Assembly (NCBI RefSeq): GCF_003259935.1
Contig: NZ_QLMH01000013.1
Coordinates: 1-64,000 of the forward strand
Length of the DNA: 64,000 nucleotides
Source: Paranoxybacillus vitaminiphilus
GTDB lineage: Bacteria > Bacillota > Bacilli > Bacillales > Anoxybacillaceae
Direction of reading: 5' to 3'
Part shown: one piece after another, positions 29,429 through 39,806 of the stretch
How the letters are laid out: every line of letters begins with the position of its first letter
Numbering within the stretch: position 1 is the stretch's first letter
Notes under the pieces: generated by a model
Databases searched by the model: none
What the model was told of the DNA's origin: nothing
What the model saw: the letters and a program-made list of their open reading frames with translations, nothing else
Made by a program: the position numbers and the translations under genes

Positions 29429-30964
29429 ATGAAGAAATTATTGTTTGGAACCGTTTTGGCGGGAGTTGTTGCTATTGGTGCGGCATGCTCAAACGATTCG
29501 ATGCAAGGTCACGATATGTCAAACATGAAAAATAAAACGTCTGAAGTCAGCAAACAACTGCCTTCAGAGACAAATATGGAAGTGTTAACGGGCAAAGAGA
29601 TTCACCTTACCGCAAAGGAAGCGCTATTACAAATTAATGATAAAGTAAAACTTCCAGTCTACACGTACAATGGATCGGTTCCAGGAGCGCAAATCCGGGT
29701 GAAACAAGGAGATACGGTGAAAATCCATTTGAAAAATGAATTACCAGAACCAGTTACGATTCACTGGCATGGCTACCCTGTTCCAAATAGTCAAGATGGG
29801 GTTCCGGGCGTTACGATGAACGCAATTAAACCGGGTGAAACCTTTACGTATGAATTTACTGCAACTGTACCGGGAACATATTGGTATCATTCCCATCAAG
29901 AAAGCGCAAAACAAATAGATAAAGGGTTGTATGGCACATTCATCGTAGAGCCTAGGAATGAGGAAAAAGTCGATCGGGATTATACACTTGTATTAGATGA
30001 ATGGGTAAGTAATCCTGATGAAAGCAACATGGATATGAGCGGCATGGATCATAGTCAGATGGGGCATGGCTCGATGAACAGCATGAGCCACGATATGAGT
30101 ATGTATGATATTTTTACGATTAACGGGAAAAGCGGTTCCGCTATCGAACCTTTAAAAGTGAAGAAAGGCGAAAAAGTACGCCTTCGTCTTGTCAACGCTG
30201 GATATATGTCGCACAAACTACACTTACACGGTCATGATTTTAAAATTGTCGCAACAGACGGGCAACCGTTAAAAGATCCGCAGCCGATCAAAGATGAACT
30301 TTTAAACATTGCTCCGGGTGAACGTTATGATATTGAATTTACAGCGAATAATCCGGGTGAATGGTTATTAGAATGCCACGGTGATATGAAAGGTACCGAT
30401 GACATGAAAGTGAAACTTCAATACGAAGGCGAAAAAGGCAGCACTGATAAAGCGAATGCAACAGAAAATTTACCTGTAGTTGATATGACAAGCTACGGAA
30501 AGCAAGAGTTGGGTGAATTTACATTAGATCAAAAATATGATGTAGAGTATACAATGGATTTAGGAACCGCGATGGGCAAAGATGGCATGGTCTTCACGAT
30601 TAATGGGAAAACGTATCCTGAAACAGCACCTGTCAATGTGAAGACAGGAGATTTAGTAAAAGTAAAATTGGTGAACCATTCACCGACAGATTTACATCCT
30701 ATGCATTTACACGGACACTTCTTCCAAGTATTAAGTAAAAATGGTAAGCCAATTACAGGCTCTCCATTGATTAAGGATACGTTGAATTTAAAACCGGGTG
30801 AAGAATATGTAGTCGCATTTAAAGCTGATAATCCGGGAAATTGGATGTTCCATTGCCATGACTTGCACCATGCTTCAGCCGGAATGGTCACAGAAGTAAC
30901 ATATAAAGATTACAAATCTGACTATAAGCCAGATCCTAATGACACAACAAATAAACCTGAGTAA
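29429..30964 (+). CDS. multicopper oxidase lipoprotein (laccase-like, copper tolerance)
   Basis: This 511-residue exported lipoprotein has its lipid-attachment Cys at position 20 (VAIGAAC). It has three cupredoxin domains with the copper ligands HWHG (H112, H114), WYHSH (H154, H156), HLHGHDF, HPMHLHGHFFQV and HCHDLHHASAGM. A Met/His-rich stretch (about residues 201-225, MDMSGMDHSQMGHGSMNSMS) is typical of cuprous oxidases such as CueO and CopA of Gram-negative bacteria. It probably oxidises Cu(I) outside the membrane. The start is ATG 29429 behind ACGGAGGGAGC. A box shared with the nearby two-component operon sits at its promoter. Confidence 0.92.
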   Translation: MKKLLFGTVLAGVVAIGAACSNDSMQGHDMSNMKNKTSEVSKQLPSETNMEVLTGKEIHLTAKEALLQINDKVKLPVYTYNGSVPGAQIRVKQGDTVKIHLKNELPEPVTIHWHGYPVPNSQDGVPGVTMNAIKPGETFTYEFTATVPGTYWYHSHQESAKQIDKGLYGTFIVEPRNEEKVDRDYTLVLDEWVSNPDESNMDMSGMDHSQMGHGSMNSMSHDMSMYDIFTINGKSGSAIEPLKVKKGEKVRLRLVNAGYMSHKLHLHGHDFKIVATDGQPLKDPQPIKDELLNIAPGERYDIEFTANNPGEWLLECHGDMKGTDDMKVKLQYEGEKGSTDKANATENLPVVDMTSYGKQELGEFTLDQKYDVEYTMDLGTAMGKDGMVFTINGKTYPETAPVNVKTGDLVKVKLVNHSPTDLHPMHLHGHFFQVLSKNGKPITGSPLIKDTLNLKPGEEYVVAFKADNPGNWMFHCHDLHHASAGMVTEVTYKDYKSDYKPDPNDTTNKPE

Positions 30965-30974
30965 CAATGTGAAA

Positions 30975-31027
30975 AAAGAGGCTGTCTCATAATGGTCTGA
31001 CCCTTGGCCTTTTGAGACAGCCCCTTT
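30975..31027. terminator. GAGGCTGTCTCA hairpin after the multicopper oxidase
   Basis: GGCTGTCTCA (30980-30989) pairs with TGAGACAGCC (31013-31022). The left arm continues into TAATGGTCTGACCC, nearly identical to the end of the 287-bp repeat at 48.1-48.4 kb. It may act as terminator but probably derives from a repeat element. Confidence 0.55.
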
Positions 31028-31174
31028 CAGCTTATCGGTAGTCTGAAACCGCCCATTCCTGTCTGGTTCGCATCATCTAATTTGATTCTTAATTACACTT
31101 CTTTTTGATGATCTCAGCAATTTTTGAATGTTTTTTCTATTCCTTTCTCCTCTTCTATCGTTGATCTATTTTTC

Positions 31175-32059
31175 TTACTCTACATCCAACAGAGTCTTAA
31201 GGGCGCTACAATCAGCCTGAAGTTCTGGTATCCTTTGCAGATAATGGATCAAAGCTTTTAATAAGAAAACTTTTGGTTTTGTGCATGCACTTTCCTCTTT
31301 AAGCAAAGAAATTGTCTTCAAATACTCTTTTTGATCTGCTGAGTCCATCTTTAGATTTTTTACAGTGTGTTCCATTTGTCTTAATAAAAGCTTTATCTTT
31401 TGACCTTTTAGTCGGGGATTTTCGGGATCATCCTGCATGCCCCAACCTAAAGCTTCCATATTGAAAACCGGCTCGGGTCTTCTCTCTAGCAATCCTTGAA
31501 CTACGCTATCTAGAACGGAGGCAATGAACACAGCTAGCTTTTTAGAATCAATCACGGACTCGATATAACGGAACAGTTGAACATATTGAAAAATAATCCC
31601 CTTAAAAAATAAAACAAGATCTCCTACATAATCTTCTAGTTTTTCCCCATAAAAATCTAAAAAAAACCCCTTATACCATGTCATGATTTTCAACTCTAAG
31701 TGCTCTATCTCTTTTGTTATTTCGTTGCTTTTACTTAACGGAAAATCGCAAATAGTTGTTAAAAGATGAATACGATTTGAAATAATACTTTCAATCGTTA
31801 AATAGATAAAATCAATGAGTTTCTCTCGATCGGATACATAATTTTTATTATAAATTTGCGTTAATCCCTTTTTTATATGTTCCCTAATTAACGAAAAAAT
31901 TTGCAGCAACAAGTCTTCTTTAGAATGGAAATGTTTATAAAAAGACCCTTTTGCTATCCCGCTTTCTTTTGCAATCTCCTCAACAGACGTAGAATTGTAA
32001 CCTTTTTCCGAGAATAGGCGGATGGCCGCGTGAATGATTTCGATTTTTTTTTCTTCCAC
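31175..32059 (-). CDS. TetR-family regulator of the RND efflux operon (YerO-like)
   Basis: This 294-residue protein has a TetR DNA-binding domain (EIIHAAIRLFSEKGYNSTSV, then EEIAKESGIAKGSFYKHFHS) and a long helical ligand domain, with length close to B. subtilis YerO, which regulates the RND pump SwrC. The start is set at GTG 32059 because GGAGGGG lies just upstream; the frame to 32116 extends into a hairpin. It lies downstream of the pump gene on the same strand, separated by an inverted repeat, so it is either the last gene of the operon or partly insulated from it. It probably represses the pump. Confidence 0.88.
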   Translation of the reverse strand: MEEKKIEIIHAAIRLFSEKGYNSTSVEEIAKESGIAKGSFYKHFHSKEDLLLQIFSLIREHIKKGLTQIYNKNYVSDREKLIDFIYLTIESIISNRIHLLTTICDFPLSKSNEITKEIEHLELKIMTWYKGFFLDFYGEKLEDYVGDLVLFFKGIIFQYVQLFRYIESVIDSKKLAVFIASVLDSVVQGLLERRPEPVFNMEALGWGMQDDPENPRLKGQKIKLLLRQMEHTVKNLKMDSADQKEYLKTISLLKEESACTKPKVFLLKALIHYLQRIPELQADCSALKTLLDVE

Positions 32060-32118
32060 AAAACCCCTCCACGTTAAAAGCTTTCTCTTGGTAATAGTGT
32101 AAGCTGTATATGACAAAG

Positions 32119-32155
32119 ATGTCCTAAAGGCCAGTTTTTCAAGCCTTTAGGACAT
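32119..32155. terminator. hairpin between the RND pump gene and tetR
   Basis: ATGTCCTAAAGGC (32119-32131) pairs perfectly over 13 bp with GCCTTTAGGACAT (32143-32155). No T run follows on either strand, so it may be an attenuator or processing site rather than a strong terminator. Confidence 0.5.
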
Positions 32156-32166
32156 GATGATTCTAT

Positions 32167-35100
32167 TTAAATAGAAAGCCCGTTTTCTTGGTTTAATTGA
32201 CGCTCCATCTTTTTTTGCTGGCGCTTGTTTTTGTATGTTGCTAATACTGTATATAAAGATGGAACGACGAAAAGTGTCAGTATTGTCGAAAAGACTAAAC
32301 CGGAAATAATGGTCATGGCCATCGGTTTAAAGAGAACGTCCCCTCTGATTGCAATCGGTAAAAGGCCGACAATAGCCGTCAACGATGTCAATAAAATAGG
32401 GCGGAAACGCGCCTCAGTTGCTTTAATAACCGCTTCTTTTAATTCCATTCCTTCACGCCGCGCTTCTTCAATAAACTCAATTAATACAATCCCGTTTCGG
32501 ACAACAATTCCGGCCAGCGAGATAATTCCCATTACCGTCATAAATCCAAGCGGCGTTCTCGTGATGAACAGTCCAATAAGCGCTCCAGAAGCTGCAAGGT
32601 AAACTGTTGTCATAATGATTAAAGGAATGGACAAGGAGTAAAATTGCATTGTGATTAAGATTAAAATTAAAAAGATTACTACAATGGATAGTCTGCCTAA
32701 ATCGGCAAAAACTTCCGCCTGATCTGAAGTTTCTCCTCCTGTTTCCCATGTATATCCATCTGGAAAATTCATCTTGTTTAGTTTTTCTTTAATTTCCGTC
32801 ATCACTTCTGTTGCGGTGCGTCCTCTCACATTCGCTTCTACGGTTACGGTCCGCACTAAATTATAGTGAGTAATTTGTTTCAATGAAAAAGATGGTTTGA
32901 TTTGGGCAAGCTGTGTTAACGGAATTTGTTCTCCTTTTGCGTTAGTAACACTTAGCTGTTGGAACAAGACAGCCGGATCTTCATTTTCATTTTTTAGATA
33001 GAGCTTAATATCAATCAGATCTTTACCTGTGTCAAATTGACTGACAGTCACCCCTTCGCTAATCAAGCGAAGCGTACGCGATAAATCGGTATAATTGACC
33101 AAGTTTTGATCCATCGCCTGTTTATTGACTTGAAACTCTAAAGCATATTGCTCAATCCCTAGATTATCTTGAATATCGTATGTTCCTTTCACATCAGCAA
33201 CCAATTCTTTTACCTGCTCGGACAGCGAACGCAGTTTTTCTAAATCGTCCCCGGTAATTCTTATTGAAACAGGCTTGCCAACAGGCGGCCCGGCTTGAGG
33301 CAAATCCGGCGCTACTGTAATTCCTGGATACAATTCTTTGAATTTTTTCGCCCACTCTTCGGGCGTTTTTTCTATATCCATCTTTCCTTCTTCACCAACG
33401 ACTGACAGTTGTCCAACTTCCGGTCCATCGCCTGATAAATTTCCCATGCTACTGAATGCTTGAGGCGCAGCACCACCGGCAGCTGCAGTTACTTTTTTGA
33501 CTCCCGGTTGTTTTTGGACCCAATTGGCGATTTCTCTCACCTGTCGATCTGTTTCTTGCAATGATGTACCTACTGGCATTTCAACTTTAATCGTAAATTG
33601 CGGCTTATCGTCGCCTGGAAATAGTTGAACAGGAGTAAACGGGATCAATCCATAGGCCAATGTTCCGATGAGCAGCCCTAATACTCCAACGAAGAGAGGG
33701 CGCTGTAAAACTTTTGGAATAATTTTTCTTGAATAAATATGGGTTAAGGCATGTAGTTGCTTTCCAAGTAATCCTGCCGGTTTATCTTTTCTTTGATCAC
33801 GGCGTCTTTTTGTTTCATGCCATTCACGAAAAATCGGGATAATTGTAAGCGACATCACCATTGAAGCGAGCATCGAGAATGTGATTACCGTTGGAATGGG
33901 CTTAATAAATAATCCCATATTTCCTTTTAAAAATATTAATGGTGCAAAGGCTGCAATCGTAGCCAAAGTAGCGGTGATAATGGAAATCGCTACTTCTTTT
34001 GTTCCGTTGATCGCTGCAACCGAAGGGCTTTCTCCTAGGGATGTTAACCTGCGTTCAATGTTATCATTTACTACAACGGCATCATCGACTAGAAGCCCCA
34101 GTACGATAATCAAGCCAACTACTGTTATTTGGTTTAACGTAATTCCTAAAGAAGGAAGTAAAAGTAATCCTGCCGCCATCGAGATTGGAATCGCCAATGC
34201 TACAGCAGATGCAGTAATCAAATTTAGCCCTAATGTACAAACTAAAATTACAGCAGCGATGGCAGTAAGTGTTTCAACAGATAAATCATGGAACATTTCG
34301 TCGACGCGATCTTTTTGTGCATATATCGTTTTAAGATGAACCTCTTTTGGAAGAGATTTTTCCAATTTGTTCAGCATTTTATTGACATTTTTATGCACGC
34401 TTGGAACATCGCTGCCCGTTTCTGCGCTCACGCTAATGGTAATAGCCGGTTTTCCGTTGTAATAAGCTAAGTAATCTGGCTTGGCGTGTGTGAGCGTTGC
34501 TGTTCCAACATCCTCTAAATAAATCGGAAATCCTTCTTCTGTTCTTGAGATAATAATCTTATTAAGTTCCTCTACATTTTGCGCTTCTTTAATAACGAGT
34601 TGATATTTGCGTTCATTATAATCTAAATCACCAATAGGAACTCTTTCATTTTCCGCTTGAATCGCCTGCATAAGCTGGAGCCATGAAATATGATATTGCT
34701 GCATTTTTTGCATATCAATATCAACGCGGACTTCCTGCTCCGGAATGCCTTTAATTGTTACATCTGCTACACGGGGTACTGTTCGCAACTGATCTTTCCA
34801 CGATTTCATTAAATCGCTTAGTTTATAAAGGTCTTCTCGAGAATCGGCATACACAACAGAAGATTGAATGAATGCTTTTGTTAAATTATCATTTACATTC
34901 GGCTGATTAGCACCTTCTGGAAGTTCCGCTTCGGCATCTTGCACTTTTTTGCGAAGTTCATCCCATTTTTCTTTTGGATCTACATTATCATCAGCAACAA
35001 CAACGATCGTTGATATCCCGTTTCCCGACGTGGAAGAAATTTCTTTAATTCCTTGCAACTCTTTGATTTTTTGTTCAATTTTTTTCGTCACCGTCTGCTC

Positions 35101-35271
35101 TACTTTTTGCGGAGTTGCTCCGGGATAAGTAGTTGTGACAATCGCTTGTCTTATAATAACATCAGGCATTTCCTGCTTGGGCAGCTGAAAAAAACTAAGA
35201 ACTCCCACTATAACGATCAAGGTAAAAAACAGAAGAGTGATTTTGCGTTTTTTGACGATATATTCAATCAT
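32167..35271 (-). CDS. RND-family efflux transporter (AcrB/SwrC-like)
   Basis: This 1034-residue inner-membrane pump has the duplicated RND layout: TM1 (LLFFTLIVIVGVLSFFQLP), a porter domain of about 290 residues, TM2-6 with VDDAVVVNDNIERRL in TM4, a second periplasmic-type domain, and TM8-12. The acidic TM4 pair implies proton-driven export. The HAE1-type sequence (YPGATPQKVEQTVTKKIEQK) suggests amphiphilic or drug substrates rather than metal-specific HME pumps. It overlaps the adaptor gene by eight bases. SwrC in B. subtilis, a surfactin exporter, is the best known relative. The substrate is not determinable. Confidence 0.92.
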   Translation of the reverse strand: MIEYIVKKRKITLLFFTLIVIVGVLSFFQLPKQEMPDVIIRQAIVTTTYPGATPQKVEQTVTKKIEQKIKELQGIKEISSTSGNGISTIVVVADDNVDPKEKWDELRKKVQDAEAELPEGANQPNVNDNLTKAFIQSSVVYADSREDLYKLSDLMKSWKDQLRTVPRVADVTIKGIPEQEVRVDIDMQKMQQYHISWLQLMQAIQAENERVPIGDLDYNERKYQLVIKEAQNVEELNKIIISRTEEGFPIYLEDVGTATLTHAKPDYLAYYNGKPAITISVSAETGSDVPSVHKNVNKMLNKLEKSLPKEVHLKTIYAQKDRVDEMFHDLSVETLTAIAAVILVCTLGLNLITASAVALAIPISMAAGLLLLPSLGITLNQITVVGLIIVLGLLVDDAVVVNDNIERRLTSLGESPSVAAINGTKEVAISIITATLATIAAFAPLIFLKGNMGLFIKPIPTVITFSMLASMVMSLTIIPIFREWHETKRRRDQRKDKPAGLLGKQLHALTHIYSRKIIPKVLQRPLFVGVLGLLIGTLAYGLIPFTPVQLFPGDDKPQFTIKVEMPVGTSLQETDRQVREIANWVQKQPGVKKVTAAAGGAAPQAFSSMGNLSGDGPEVGQLSVVGEEGKMDIEKTPEEWAKKFKELYPGITVAPDLPQAGPPVGKPVSIRITGDDLEKLRSLSEQVKELVADVKGTYDIQDNLGIEQYALEFQVNKQAMDQNLVNYTDLSRTLRLISEGVTVSQFDTGKDLIDIKLYLKNENEDPAVLFQQLSVTNAKGEQIPLTQLAQIKPSFSLKQITHYNLVRTVTVEANVRGRTATEVMTEIKEKLNKMNFPDGYTWETGGETSDQAEVFADLGRLSIVVIFLILILITMQFYSLSIPLIIMTTVYLAASGALIGLFITRTPLGFMTVMGIISLAGIVVRNGIVLIEFIEEARREGMELKEAVIKATEARFRPILLTSLTAIVGLLPIAIRGDVLFKPMAMTIISGLVFSTILTLFVVPSLYTVLATYKNKRQQKKMERQLNQENGLSI

Positions 35272-36757
35272 TTCTTTTTTCCTCCGTTGCCTTCACTGAG
35301 TCACCATTAAATAATAACTCCGCTCCTCGAACAACTACTTTATCCCCTTCTTTCAAGCCGCTTACAATATGAAGCTTGTTGTCAATTAATTGTCCTGTTT
35401 CTACAAACGTTTTAACCGCTTTGCCTTTTACTACTTTAAATACGTAAGGCTTATCTCCGTTACTAATGACTGCTTCAACAGGAACGAGGATGCCATTGTT
35501 GTCAGAACTAATCCGGCTCGCTTTTACTACTTGACCCGGGAACCAATCGAATTTGTCGTTTGGAACGACTACTTCCACACTGATTGTTCCTGTGTTGGCG
35601 TTTGTTCGTGGATAAATTTTGCTCACTTTCCCTTTTTTCACTTGGTCATATAAGGTAAGCTTGACTTCCTGTCCGACTTTCCATTCTTTAATTTCTTTAT
35701 CAGGAACAGGAAGAAGAACTTTCAGTTGATCAGTACGGCCCAATCGATAAATGGATGAACCAGCATTGACCATTTGACCGTCAGAAACAAATTTCTCCAA
35801 TACAACACCCGAAATCGGAGATTTCAATACTGTTTTAGAAAGGGTAAACTCTGTTATTTCTTTCGCGACAAGAGCCTGTTCATAAGCAGCAACTGCCCGC
35901 TCTTTAGCGGCTGCCGCTTCATTTTTTGAAGCGAGCGCCCGATCTTTTGAAGCAACCGCTTGCCCTTTTGCGGCTTCAGCCTGCTCTTTTCCAGCCCGCG
36001 CTTCTTCCAGCGACGCAGCTACTTGTTTGCGCTCTTCTTGGGTTGCCCCTTCTAAGAGAAGCGACAATGACTGTTCGGCATTCATTACGTCTTTTTGGGC
36101 ATTGGACAGTTGAAGCTGTATTGCTTCATATTCTTGTTTTGATACAAGTCCTTCTTCATAGAGGGCTTTTATACGCTGGGCATCTGCGCTGATTTTTTTA
36201 TAGTTTTCTTTCGCTCTTTCAACTGCAAGTCTAGCCTGTGCCTTTTCTTGTTCACGCGCTCCTTTGTTCAATTTATCTAAACTCGCTTGTACACTATGTA
36301 TGCGCGAATTGGCTGCCTTTATATTTGCCTCCGCAGATTGGATGCCAGCATCGGCAGATTGGACACCAGCATCGGCAGATCCGATGGCCGCCTCCGCAGA
36401 TTTGATGGCTGCTTGAGCTTCCAGAACGGCTTTATTGGCTTGTTCTACTTGGAGTTGATATTCAGTTGGATCTAATTTGGCTAGAACCATTCCTTTCTGG
36501 ACTGAATCGCCTATTTTAACATTCGTATCGAGAATTTGGCCTCCCACTTCAAACGAAACGATCGTTTCGTCATAAGGCTGGAGCGTTCCCGAAAGGTTAG
36601 AAATAGCATCTAGCGATTCATTTTTTACAGTTGCCACTTGCACAGTTTTAATGTCGTTTTTTTCTTCCTGAACACTGCTTGTTTCCTTGGCAGAACAAGC
36701 TGTAGATGCAAAAGCCAAACTAACCGCAGTGATAATTAAAGGCCAACGTTTCCTCAC
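35264..36757 (-). CDS. membrane fusion (adaptor) lipoprotein of the RND pump, with heptad repeats
   Basis: This 497-residue exported protein has a signal and lipobox (AFASTACSAK), lipoyl-like barrel (GGQILDTNVKIGDSVQKGMV), a long coiled-coil hairpin and a beta-barrel (VLEKFVSDGQMVNAGS and onward). The hairpin contains consecutive seven-residue units (SAEAAIG, SADAGVQ, SADAGIQ, SAEANIK) and, on the return strand, AAKGQAV/ASKDRAL/ASKNEAA/AAKERAV. The start is GTG 36757 behind GGGAGG. A consensus promoter and an inverted repeat lie upstream. In a Gram-positive cell there is no outer membrane, so the long hairpin may reach into the cell wall. Confidence 0.9.
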   Translation of the reverse strand: MRKRWPLIITAVSLAFASTACSAKETSSVQEEKNDIKTVQVATVKNESLDAISNLSGTLQPYDETIVSFEVGGQILDTNVKIGDSVQKGMVLAKLDPTEYQLQVEQANKAVLEAQAAIKSAEAAIGSADAGVQSADAGIQSAEANIKAANSRIHSVQASLDKLNKGAREQEKAQARLAVERAKENYKKISADAQRIKALYEEGLVSKQEYEAIQLQLSNAQKDVMNAEQSLSLLLEGATQEERKQVAASLEEARAGKEQAEAAKGQAVASKDRALASKNEAAAAKERAVAAYEQALVAKEITEFTLSKTVLKSPISGVVLEKFVSDGQMVNAGSSIYRLGRTDQLKVLLPVPDKEIKEWKVGQEVKLTLYDQVKKGKVSKIYPRTNANTGTISVEVVVPNDKFDWFPGQVVKASRISSDNNGILVPVEAVISNGDKPYVFKVVKGKAVKTFVETGQLIDNKLHIVSGLKEGDKVVVRGAELLFNGDSVKATEEKRND

Positions 36758-36788
36758 CTTTTCACATCCTCCCTAAGAAAATATACTA

Positions 36789-36853
36789 ATCAGTCATTTT
36801 TTGACCAATAAGTCTCAGATTGAATTATAAGTCCTATATCTTATTACTGTCAA
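36789..36853 (-). promoter_or_regulatory. consensus sigma-A promoter and TetR-type operator of the efflux operon
   Basis: On the minus strand a perfect TTGACA (36848-36853) and perfect TATAAT (36824-36829) are separated by 18 bases. Downstream, between the expected start site and the adaptor gene, ATCAGTCA-TTTTT-TGACCAAT (36789-36809) forms an inverted repeat suited to the TetR-family protein. Strong promoter plus downstream operator fits repression by road-block. Confidence 0.65.
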
Positions 36854-37065
36854 CAATTAGAATCACATGTACTTATTAACAGAAGCTGGTGCAAAAAATT
36901 TAAGATAATTGCAAGTAATCTCGAAATCTCGGAAATACTGATAGGGGATTTCGCTTGTTGTTGATGCAAAGTTTCAATACACTCACGTAGCTCAGGATGA
37001 TTGTACAGTGTCGCTTTTGCTACATTGACTTCGTCTGCCGCAATATTTTCAATAAATGTACAGCA
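36850..37065 (-). pseudogene. relic of a Tn554-type TnpC (DUF6262) protein
   Basis: The minus frame ending at TGA 36850 reads FIENIAADEVNVAKATLYNH followed by PELRECIETLHQQQ, closely resembling the helix-turn-helix region of TnpC/DUF6262 proteins that accompany TnpA and TnpB tyrosine recombinases in Tn554-like transposons. No start codon, no remainder of the protein and no tnpA/tnpB are present. The stop codon overlaps the efflux promoter -35. It marks a past transposon in the metal-resistance block. Confidence 0.55.
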
Positions 37066-37072
37066 TGAAAAA

Positions 37073-37110
37073 AGAGGATATATGTTCTTATATTGAACAT
37101 AGTATCCTCT
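37073..37110 (-). terminator. terminator of the csoR-copA-copZ operon
   Basis: AGAGGATATATGTTC (37073-37087) pairs with GAACATAGTATCCTCT (37095-37110) with one bulge. On the minus strand it is followed by TTTTTTCATG. It lies 46 bases past copZ. Confidence 0.85.
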
Positions 37111-37156
37111 ATCATTATAGTATATTCAACTAAAACTTAGAGGGATTTTTTTACTG

Positions 37157-37360
37157 TTACTTTACATCGTAACCTTGCTCTTCAATCGCTTCTTTGAGTT
37201 TTTCTACACTTACCTTTGTTTCATCATAATCGACATCGACAATACCTTCTTGCAGATGTACTTCTACGTTTTTTACACCGTCTAGCTCTTTAAGAGCGTT
37301 CGTCACTGCCATTTTGCAGTGTCCGCAAGTCATTCCTTGTACATGTAATGTAATTGCCAT
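37157..37360 (-). CDS. copZ: copper chaperone CopZ
   Basis: This 67-residue heavy-metal-associated domain has the MTCGHC copper site (C12, C15) and the usual beta-alpha-beta pattern ending EAIEEQGYDVK. It carries Cu(I) in the cytosol to CopA and CsoR. Two ATGs lie side by side (37363 and 37360); I chose the second, giving eight bases from AAGGAGG. The frame to 37387 would read through the ribosome binding site. It follows copA by 33 bases and precedes a terminator. Confidence 0.94.
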   Translation of the reverse strand: MAITLHVQGMTCGHCKMAVTNALKELDGVKNVEVHLQEGIVDVDYDETKVSVEKLKEAIEEQGYDVK

Positions 37361-37393
37361 CATCAATTCCTCCTTACTTGTTTCCATGTTTAT

Positions 37394-39790
37394 TTATATT
37401 TTCACGCGTTTCAAACGAAGCGCGTTTGTTACAACTGATACGGAACTGAATGCCATTGCCGCTCCGGCAACCCAAGGTTCCAATAATCCAGCGGCAGCTA
37501 CCGGAATGCCAATGGTATTATAGAACAACGCCCAGAACAGGTTTTGACGAATGTTTTTCATTGTTTTGCGGCTTAACTCAATCGCTTTCGGGATATGGGC
37601 TAAATCCCCGCCGACTAACGTAACATCGGCCGTTTCGATGGCAACATCCGCTCCTGTACCGATGGCCATGCCAATATCCGCTTTTGCCAAAGCCGGTGCG
37701 TCATTAATTCCATCTCCGACCATCGCCACTCGTTTACCTTGTTTTTGCAGCTCCTCGACGATTTTTGCTTTGTCTTCAGGAAGCACTTCAGCGTAGACAT
37801 GGTCGATATGAACCTGCTTCGCGATCGCTTCCGCTGTCCGTTTGTTGTCTCCCGTTACCATATACACTTCTATACCCATTTGTTTTAATGTTTCAATGGC
37901 TTCTTTTGAGCTTTCTTTTACCGTATCAGCGACAGCTATGATGCCGGCAAGCTGCCCGTCAATGGCAACAAGCATCGCTGTTTTACCCTGTTTTTCAAGT
38001 TCCACCATCTCGTCTTCATGCATTGAAATCTCTACAGAACGTTCTTTCATCAGTTTTCGCGTTCCAACAAGGACGTTTTTTCCATCAATGACAGCTTCAA
38101 TTCCGTGACCGGTAATGGCGGAGAAATGCTCTAACGGCTTAGCCAAAATCGCTCGTTTCTTCCCATATCCGACAATCGCATGAGCCAACGGATGTTCAGA
38201 AGCGCTCTCGGCTGAAACGGCATAGTCAAGCATACCTTCTTGGAATTCCAGCACATCTGTTACTTCTGGTTTTCCTTTTGTTACAGTTCCTGTTTTATCC
38301 AGCAACACGGCATTAACTTTATGCGTTTCCTCCAAGTACTCACCTCCTTTAAAGAGGATCCCTTTTTCTGCACCTTTACCTGTACCGACCATAATCGATG
38401 TCGGTGTGGCCAGACCGAGCGCACAAGGACATGCAATGACAAGAACGGCGATAGCCACCTCAAGCGCCGTTGGCAAATCACCCGGCGCTACAAAAAAGTA
38501 CCATATCATGAACGCAGCAACCGCAATTCCGACAACAATTGGCACGAAAATCCCAGAGATAACATCAGCCATACGCTGAATCGGTGCTTTCGAGCCTTGC
38601 GCCTCTTCGACGATTTTAATGATATTGGCAAGTGCTGTATCTTTCCCGACCTTTTCGGCACGAATGGTTAGTACACCATTTTTATTAATCGTCGCGCCGA
38701 TGACAGAGTCGCCTTCCTTCTTATCAACAGGAATGGATTCACCGGTAATCATCGACTCGTCTACGGAGGATACTCCGGCGATGACGATACCGTCTACCGG
38801 AATTTTTTCGCCCGGTTTGACGAGAATAGTATCACCTATCATCACTTCCTCAAGCGGAACTCTTACTTCTTGCCCATTACGGATGACAAAAGCTTCTTTT
38901 GCCTGCAAGCTCAACAGTTTGGAGATGGCTTCGGTTGTTCGTCCTTTCGCCAGTGATTCAAAGTATTTTCCGACAAGTACAAGCGTAATCAGCACGGCAC
39001 TCGTTTCAAAATACAAACTTGGCATATATTCGGGATCTCCTAATGTTTTGAAAGCTTCGTACAAGCTGTAAAAGTAAGCGGCCGATGTTCCAAGCGCCAC
39101 CAGCACATCCATGTTCGCACTCTTGTTTCGTAATGCCCGGTACGCCCCTACATAGAAGGGACCGCCAATATAGAACTGAACGGGTGTCGCCAAAAGAAGC
39201 TGGAACCACGGATTCATCAAAATGTGCGGCATTGGTAAGCCGATATCAAACGGCATATGAGCAATCATCGTATAAAGAAGAGGCAGTGACAAAACAATTG
39301 AAATGGCAAGCTGCCGTTGTTTTTGTTTAAGCAACTCTTCTTTCCGGCCTGCCTGATCTTGTTCTTCGTTTCGGATCTGTCCCTTGTACCCAAGCTTTTT
39401 GATTTTCTCTAAAATGTCTTCGACAGATGTAATGCCTTCATTGTATTCTACAACCGCACTGTTTGTCGCCAAGTTTACAGCAGCGCTCGAAACACCTTCC
39501 ATACGATTTAACCCTTTTTCAATCCGTGCCGCACATGCCGCGCATGTCATACCTTCAATATCCAGCGTCACCTTTTCAGTCGCAACACCATACCCCAAAT
39601 TCTCAATTTTCGTTTGGATATCAGCTATACTTTGTTTAGCCGGATCATATTTAATCGTTGCTTTTTCCATCGCCAAATTGACATTGGCTTCTACTCCATC
39701 CATTTTGTTCAACACTTTCTCAATCCGATTGGAACAAGCTGCACATGTCATGCCGGTTATTCTAAGTGTGACGAGCTTTTGTTCACTCAT
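37394..39790 (-). CDS. copA: copper-exporting P1B-type ATPase CopA
   Basis: This 798-residue pump has two N-terminal metal-binding domains (both GMTCAAC), eight membrane segments, the CPC metal channel motif ([13 protein letters not shown]), phosphorylation site DKTGTVTKG, the [12 protein letters not shown] motif and [10 protein letters not shown]. These define Cu(I) export from the cytosol. It sits between csoR and copZ in the standard Bacillus order. The start is ATG 39790 behind AAAGGAGAGG. The protein is full length and all key residues are present. Confidence 0.97.
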   Translation of the reverse strand: MSEQKLVTLRITGMTCAACSNRIEKVLNKMDGVEANVNLAMEKATIKYDPAKQSIADIQTKIENLGYGVATEKVTLDIEGMTCAACAARIEKGLNRMEGVSSAAVNLATNSAVVEYNEGITSVEDILEKIKKLGYKGQIRNEEQDQAGRKEELLKQKQRQLAISIVLSLPLLYTMIAHMPFDIGLPMPHILMNPWFQLLLATPVQFYIGGPFYVGAYRALRNKSANMDVLVALGTSAAYFYSLYEAFKTLGDPEYMPSLYFETSAVLITLVLVGKYFESLAKGRTTEAISKLLSLQAKEAFVIRNGQEVRVPLEEVMIGDTILVKPGEKIPVDGIVIAGVSSVDESMITGESIPVDKKEGDSVIGATINKNGVLTIRAEKVGKDTALANIIKIVEEAQGSKAPIQRMADVISGIFVPIVVGIAVAAFMIWYFFVAPGDLPTALEVAIAVLVIACPCALGLATPTSIMVGTGKGAEKGILFKGGEYLEETHKVNAVLLDKTGTVTKGKPEVTDVLEFQEGMLDYAVSAESASEHPLAHAIVGYGKKRAILAKPLEHFSAITGHGIEAVIDGKNVLVGTRKLMKERSVEISMHEDEMVELEKQGKTAMLVAIDGQLAGIIAVADTVKESSKEAIETLKQMGIEVYMVTGDNKRTAEAIAKQVHIDHVYAEVLPEDKAKIVEELQKQGKRVAMVGDGINDAPALAKADIGMAIGTGADVAIETADVTLVGGDLAHIPKAIELSRKTMKNIRQNLFWALFYNTIGIPVAAAGLLEPWVAGAAMAFSSVSVVTNALRLKRVKI

Positions 39791-39806
39791 AAAGCTTTCC
39801 TCTCCT